The notes under the pieces were generated by a model. It was not told where the DNA came from. It saw only the letters and a program-made list of their open reading frames with translations, and did not search any database. From DASQDN01 sp035630195 (GTDB lineage: Bacteria > Acidobacteriota > Terriglobia > Bryobacterales > Bryobacteraceae), in assembly GCA_035630195.1 (NCBI GenBank), contig DASQLD010000206.1:1-8471 (forward strand): DNA of 8,471 nucleotides. The letters are read 5' to 3'. Below are positions 6,609 through 8,471 of the stretch, piece by piece (positions within the stretch are counted from its first letter, which is position 1; every line of letters starts with the position of its first letter). The translations under genes were made by a program, and so were the position numbers.

Positions 6609-7194
6609 AGGCCTTCTTTTCTGTCAACTGGAACGAACTAGCTGTCATAGAAACCGCCGCCATCTTGCGGGTGGTGGTCCCTGATTCAGCGTATAGTTCG
6701 GCACTGATTTGTCCGGATTCTATCTGGCCTTGACCGCGGACACAGCCACCGTCTATTACGGTGATCTTGCGTTGCCCTCCAGTAGTACCCGGATTCTCTT
6801 TCATCCGATCAATGGCCGCAATGGACGCTTCTTCTTCGGAAAAACTTGGTACTTTGAGACTACCAGCACTGAGATTAGAAACCCATTCGGTGAGTTCCCT
6901 GAATGGTGCGAATCGAACAATCAGAGCGACATCGAAGGCCGCGGCCAATCGCTTTAAAGTAGTTATAGAAGGGCGCCCATATTCTGCGGATTCCAGCCGT
7001 GAGATTGCATTCTGCGCCATCCCTGTCAACGATGCCAGTTCAGATTGGCTCATTCCTCTCTCCTCCCGCATGGACCTAATTTGGAAGCCGATCGCCTTTG
7101 AGATATGGGACGAAACAAATATGGATCGAGTCTCCCTACTTCGCTGAAGACGAGCCCGAATCCTTTGCCTTTGTAGTGTTGAATTCCAGGTCAT
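6589..7194 (-). CDS. XRE-family antitoxin / transcriptional regulator
   Basis: A 201-residue protein. Residues about 35-90 form a HTH_3/XRE domain: IGFQIRSMREERGMSQSELA, then LTGMAQNAISRLE, then the SITTLKRLAAAFDVAL helix. This is typical of HigA-like antitoxins that bind their toxin and repress their own operon. The FAPFRELTEWVSNLS stretch (95-109) is a common extension in this family. The C-terminal third (about 120-201) is low in recognisable motifs and may be disordered or bind the toxin. The ATG at 7194 is well supported by GGAG 6 nt upstream. It overlaps the toxin 3' end by 59 bp and the DUF3467 gene by 20 bp, so one polycistronic mRNA is likely. Toxin-first order matches higBA modules. 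Confidence 0.8.
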   Translation of the reverse strand: MTWNSTLQRQRIRARLQRSRETRSIFVSSHISKAIGFQIRSMREERGMSQSELASLTGMAQNAISRLESAEYGRPSITTLKRLAAAFDVALIVRFAPFRELTEWVSNLSAGSLKVPSFSEEEASIAAIDRMKENPGTTGGQRKITVIDGGCVRGQGQIESGQISAELYAESGTTTRKMAAVSMTASSFQLTEKKAYARQAR

Positions 7195-7597
7195 CTAGTT
7201 CTCCGATACCTCTATCGAATAAATTTTTGCGTGACTGTGCCTGCTTTTCTGTATCCACATCCTTGTTCTTCTTTTTCTGAGATCCAGAGTACCCAGAAAA
7301 CTGCCGGCGTGCTGGTCCGAAGTAGCCATATAAACGATAGTTTCCGCTTGCCGACTTCCAGCGAATCTCACACAGCCCTTTGTCTAGCGTCTCAAACTGT
7401 GGACGAACCCAAGCTTCTCGTTCAAGAAACCGTAGATAACTGATTACGTCCTCTAGTTCGTCCCGCACATCATCAGGGAGTGAATTTATCCATTTCTGAA
7501 CTACGGGGACCTTCATTTGGGTTCTATATACGGAGATCTTCCACGGCACTCCTTCACTGCCAATACTATCACATTTTTGTGATTTGCGAATGTTCAC
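7136..7597 (-). CDS. RelE/ParE-superfamily toxin, HigB/Gp49-like
   Basis: A 153-residue protein. WKISVYRT (20-26), VVQKWINSLPDDVRDELEDVI (32-52) and LDKGLCEIRWKSASGNYRLYGYF (71-93) give the RelE/HigB fold: a beta strand, two helices, then the strand pair with conserved EIR and R-Y residues. A lysine-rich segment (KKKNKDVDTEKQAQSRKN) replaces the usual LLHGFxKK end. Known relatives cleave mRNA at the ribosome or inhibit growth in other ways; the target here is not known. A tail of about 30 residues past the usual end overlaps the antitoxin start. A GTG at 7597 with AGGGG 7 nt upstream is used. The family normally begins at the PWK motif (residue 18), so a GTG at 7549 is possible. It lies 22 bp after the tRNA. 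Confidence 0.75.
   Translation of the reverse strand: MNIRKSQKCDSIGSEGVPWKISVYRTQMKVPVVQKWINSLPDDVRDELEDVISYLRFLEREAWVRPQFETLDKGLCEIRWKSASGNYRLYGYFGPARRQFSGYSGSQKKKNKDVDTEKQAQSRKNLFDRGIGELDDLEFNTTKAKDSGSSSAK
7568..7583. promoter_or_regulatory. Palindromic operator candidate at the toxin start
   Basis: ATCACA (7568-7573) and TGTGAT (7578-7583) form a perfect 6-bp inverted repeat with a 4-nt spacer. It lies inside the first codons of the toxin frame if GTG 7597 is used, or just upstream if GTG 7549 is used. XRE antitoxins bind short palindromes of this size near their promoters, so it is a candidate autoregulatory site. No convincing -35/-10 pair surrounds it. Confidence 0.35.
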
Positions 7598-7619
7598 ACT
7601 GAACCCCTACACTCATTAC

Positions 7620-7703
7620 CGGAGGGCCTCGGACTCGAACCGAATCGCCGTCACACGATCAACCGGGTATAAACCGATCTCTAGCACCTGCTAGTCGCCC
7701 TCC
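7620..7703 (-). tRNA. Unusual class II tRNA, anticodon UAU
   Basis: The minus strand folds into a complete cloverleaf of 84 nt including discriminator G73 (7620). The acceptor stem GGAGGGC/GCCCTCC (7697-7703 with 7621-7627) is perfect. The D-stem CTAGC/GCTAG has only a 4-nt loop, AGGT, keeping the GG pair. The anticodon stem ATCGG/CCGGT has one G-T pair; its loop TTTATAC keeps U33 and A37 and gives anticodon UAU (AUA, Ile). A variable region of 17 nt contains a 4-pair stem. The T-stem has one wobble pair and the loop TTCGAGT is canonical. CCA is not encoded. Long variable arm, G73 and GGAG start are serine-like, and the compact D-arm and G at position 8 recall tRNA-Sec and the allo-tRNAs reported from acidobacterial metagenomes. 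Charging identity is unknown. A degenerate serine tRNA is the main alternative. Confidence 0.75.
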
Positions 7704-7715
7704 ACAAAAGCTGTT

Positions 7716-7744
7716 AGTATATGGGCTGCCGCCCATAATGGTAG
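7716..7744 (-). promoter_or_regulatory. Candidate promoter of the tRNA-toxin unit
   Basis: On the minus strand TATACT (7716-7721) matches 5 of 6 positions of a -10 box and ends 12 nt before the tRNA 5' end. With 17-nt spacing the -35 would be CTACCA (7739-7744), a poor match. A perfect palindrome (7720-7737) fills the spacer, as expected for a repressor-controlled promoter. Confidence 0.4.
7720..7737. promoter_or_regulatory. 7-bp palindrome, operator candidate
   Basis: TATGGGC (7720-7726) and GCCCATA (7731-7737) are a perfect inverted repeat with a 4-nt spacer, overlapping the -10 box and spacer upstream of the tRNA. It is nested with a second repeat, TGGGCTGCC (7722-7730) against GGCAGCCCA (7744-7752), a perfect 9-bp match with a 13-nt loop. 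The two folds exclude each other. Confidence 0.45.
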
Positions 7745-7755
7745 GCAGCCCAGAA

Positions 7756-7883
7756 CCCCGAAGCCAAAACCGACCAGCAACGCTCGGGGGTACAGCAACA
7801 ACACGGGGAAAGTCTCACGACTAGCCTCCGTAACTCTGGGGCTTAAATTAACCCGAGCGTGCAACCCGCTCGGGGTTCCCCAG
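7756..7883. ncRNA. Structured region with mutually exclusive stems, possible ncRNA
   Basis: Three strong pairings are visible. CCCCGA (7756-7761) pairs with TCGGGG (7784-7789). CCCGAGCG (7852-7859) pairs with CGCTCGGG (7867-7874) over 8 bp with a 7-nt loop, enclosed by CTGGGG (7836-7841) with CCCCAG (7878-7883). CCCGAGCGT (7852-7860) can alternatively pair over 9 bp with ACGCTCGGG (7780-7788). Such competing helices suggest an RNA that switches conformation, or a repeat-rich recombination site. The transcribed strand is not known and no family is recognised. Minus-strand transcription would lead into the tRNA and toxin operon. Confidence 0.35.
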
Positions 7884-8012
7884 AAACTCCATCTTTAAAC
7901 GCACAGACACACTTCGCGTGTATCGCTTAAAGCAATTTCTCTTGCGCTGATAGGGGATCTTGCGGTAGGATTGGGTCAGGCAAAGACCACAATATCTACA
8001 ACGTAATCTCTC

Positions 8013-8039
8013 ATGGCACCTATTAGCAGTAGGTGCCAT
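8013..8039. terminator. Perfect 10-bp hairpin
   Basis: ATGGCACCTA (8013-8022) and TAGGTGCCAT (8030-8039) form a perfect 10-bp stem with a 7-nt loop. On the plus strand it is followed by the pyrimidine-rich TCCTATTT, so it could act as a plus-strand terminator. No plus-strand gene has been identified upstream, and an RNA element or operator is equally possible. Confidence 0.4.
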
Positions 8040-8066
8040 TCCTATTTCCGGGCCCCATAGTACCAA

Positions 8067-8471
8067 GGACGAGCGCCTAAGGCAAGTAGGTAATTATCGT
8101 GTTTTCAATATCATGCAAGCTGTGAGCGTCAATAGGCGTCGTTCAACAGCGATGAGCACTTCACATGGGTGCCCGCCCGGTTGAGTAAACCGTGTTCGCG
8201 CTTATACTCAACGGCGGCATAAGTCTAACTGTCTTACATGTTTACGCGACGGGTAAGTGGCCGGGTTGCGAAGGTATGGCTAAATCATAGTTATTTACAC
8301 TGCTGGTCGTTGTTACCCAAATGGTATTCTGCTTTCCCGTAGGCTCTACGGTCTAGTAAACCGACAGATACTAAGACTGAGAACTTTGACGACGCCACCG
8401 CACGGTAGAATGCTAGTGCCTAACTCGGATTGTGATCCTGCTCCCTAAATGAACGCTACGATCCGCAAGAC
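8067..8471. other. Non-coding stretch at the right edge
   Basis: About 400 bp with frequent stops in every frame and no tRNA T-loop signature. The only structure I see is an 8-bp inverted repeat, GTTGAGTA (8180-8187) with TACTCAAC (8205-8212), loop 17 nt. No promoter or gene can be supported. Confidence 0.45.

Noticed and set aside
7801..7825. GGGGAAAGTC resembling the conserved GAGGAAAGTCCGGGC of RNase P RNA
   Set aside because: The match breaks off after a few bases and the other conserved RNase P regions are absent nearby.
7848..8066. Minus-strand 72-codon frame with an RCRYCGLC motif
   Set aside because: It runs through the perfect hairpins at 8013-8039 and 7852-7874, has an alternative-codon start, and composition suggests chance. 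A small zinc-binding protein cannot be fully excluded.
1..8471. CRISPR array, integrase att site or replication origin
   Set aside because: No regularly spaced direct repeats, no integrase gene and no iteron or DnaA-box cluster were seen. The tRNA lacks an identifiable duplicated 3' end in the window.

Overview
The window looks like an accessory region of an acidobacterial chromosome, probably the Solibacter/Bryobacter side of the phylum. This is inferred from a secreted PEP-CTERM protein, a membrane-anchored protein of a type I associate with these genomes, several very small proteins of unknown function and an XRE/HigB-type module. No rRNA or housekeeping gene is present to fix the taxonomy. 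Most real genes lie on the minus strand. Only the PEP-CTERM gene and the transposase are on the plus strand.

Layout: (1) 1-259, short non-coding leader ending in a hairpin that can sequester the ribosome binding site of the next gene. (2) 260-1723 (+), a double-length PEP-CTERM protein made of two tandem paralogous units, each with its own sorting tail. (3) 1785-2279 (-), a convergent gene for a small membrane-anchored protein, with a hairpin between the two stop codons. (4) 2280-2974, no supportable gene, probably decayed sequence with a long imperfect inverted repeat. (5) 2975-4043 (-), three small-protein genes behind a consensus-like sigma70 promoter, followed by a hairpin/T-run terminator at 4141-4170. 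(6) 4288-5090 (-), remnants of an IS630-type helix-turn-helix, one fused in frame to a HELRH metalloprotease-like domain. (7) 5095-6180 (+), an IS1595-family transposase with its own promoter, interrupted by two in-frame TAG codons. (8) 6155-7703 (-), what looks like one transcription unit: an unusual class II tRNA with anticodon UAU, a RelE/HigB-type toxin, an overlapping XRE antitoxin, an overlapping DUF3467 protein and a 46-residue basic protein. (9) 7704-8471, non-coding but rich in strong, partly mutually exclusive inverted repeats.

The part most worth attention is region 8 with its upstream structured DNA. The tRNA folds with a long variable arm, a 5-bp D-stem with only a 4-nt D-loop, and discriminator G73. 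These are serine/selenocysteine-like features combined with an isoleucine (AUA) anticodon. It lies 22 bp upstream of a toxin-antitoxin operon on the same strand. Second in interest is the double PEP-CTERM protein with a translation-blocking hairpin in its leader.
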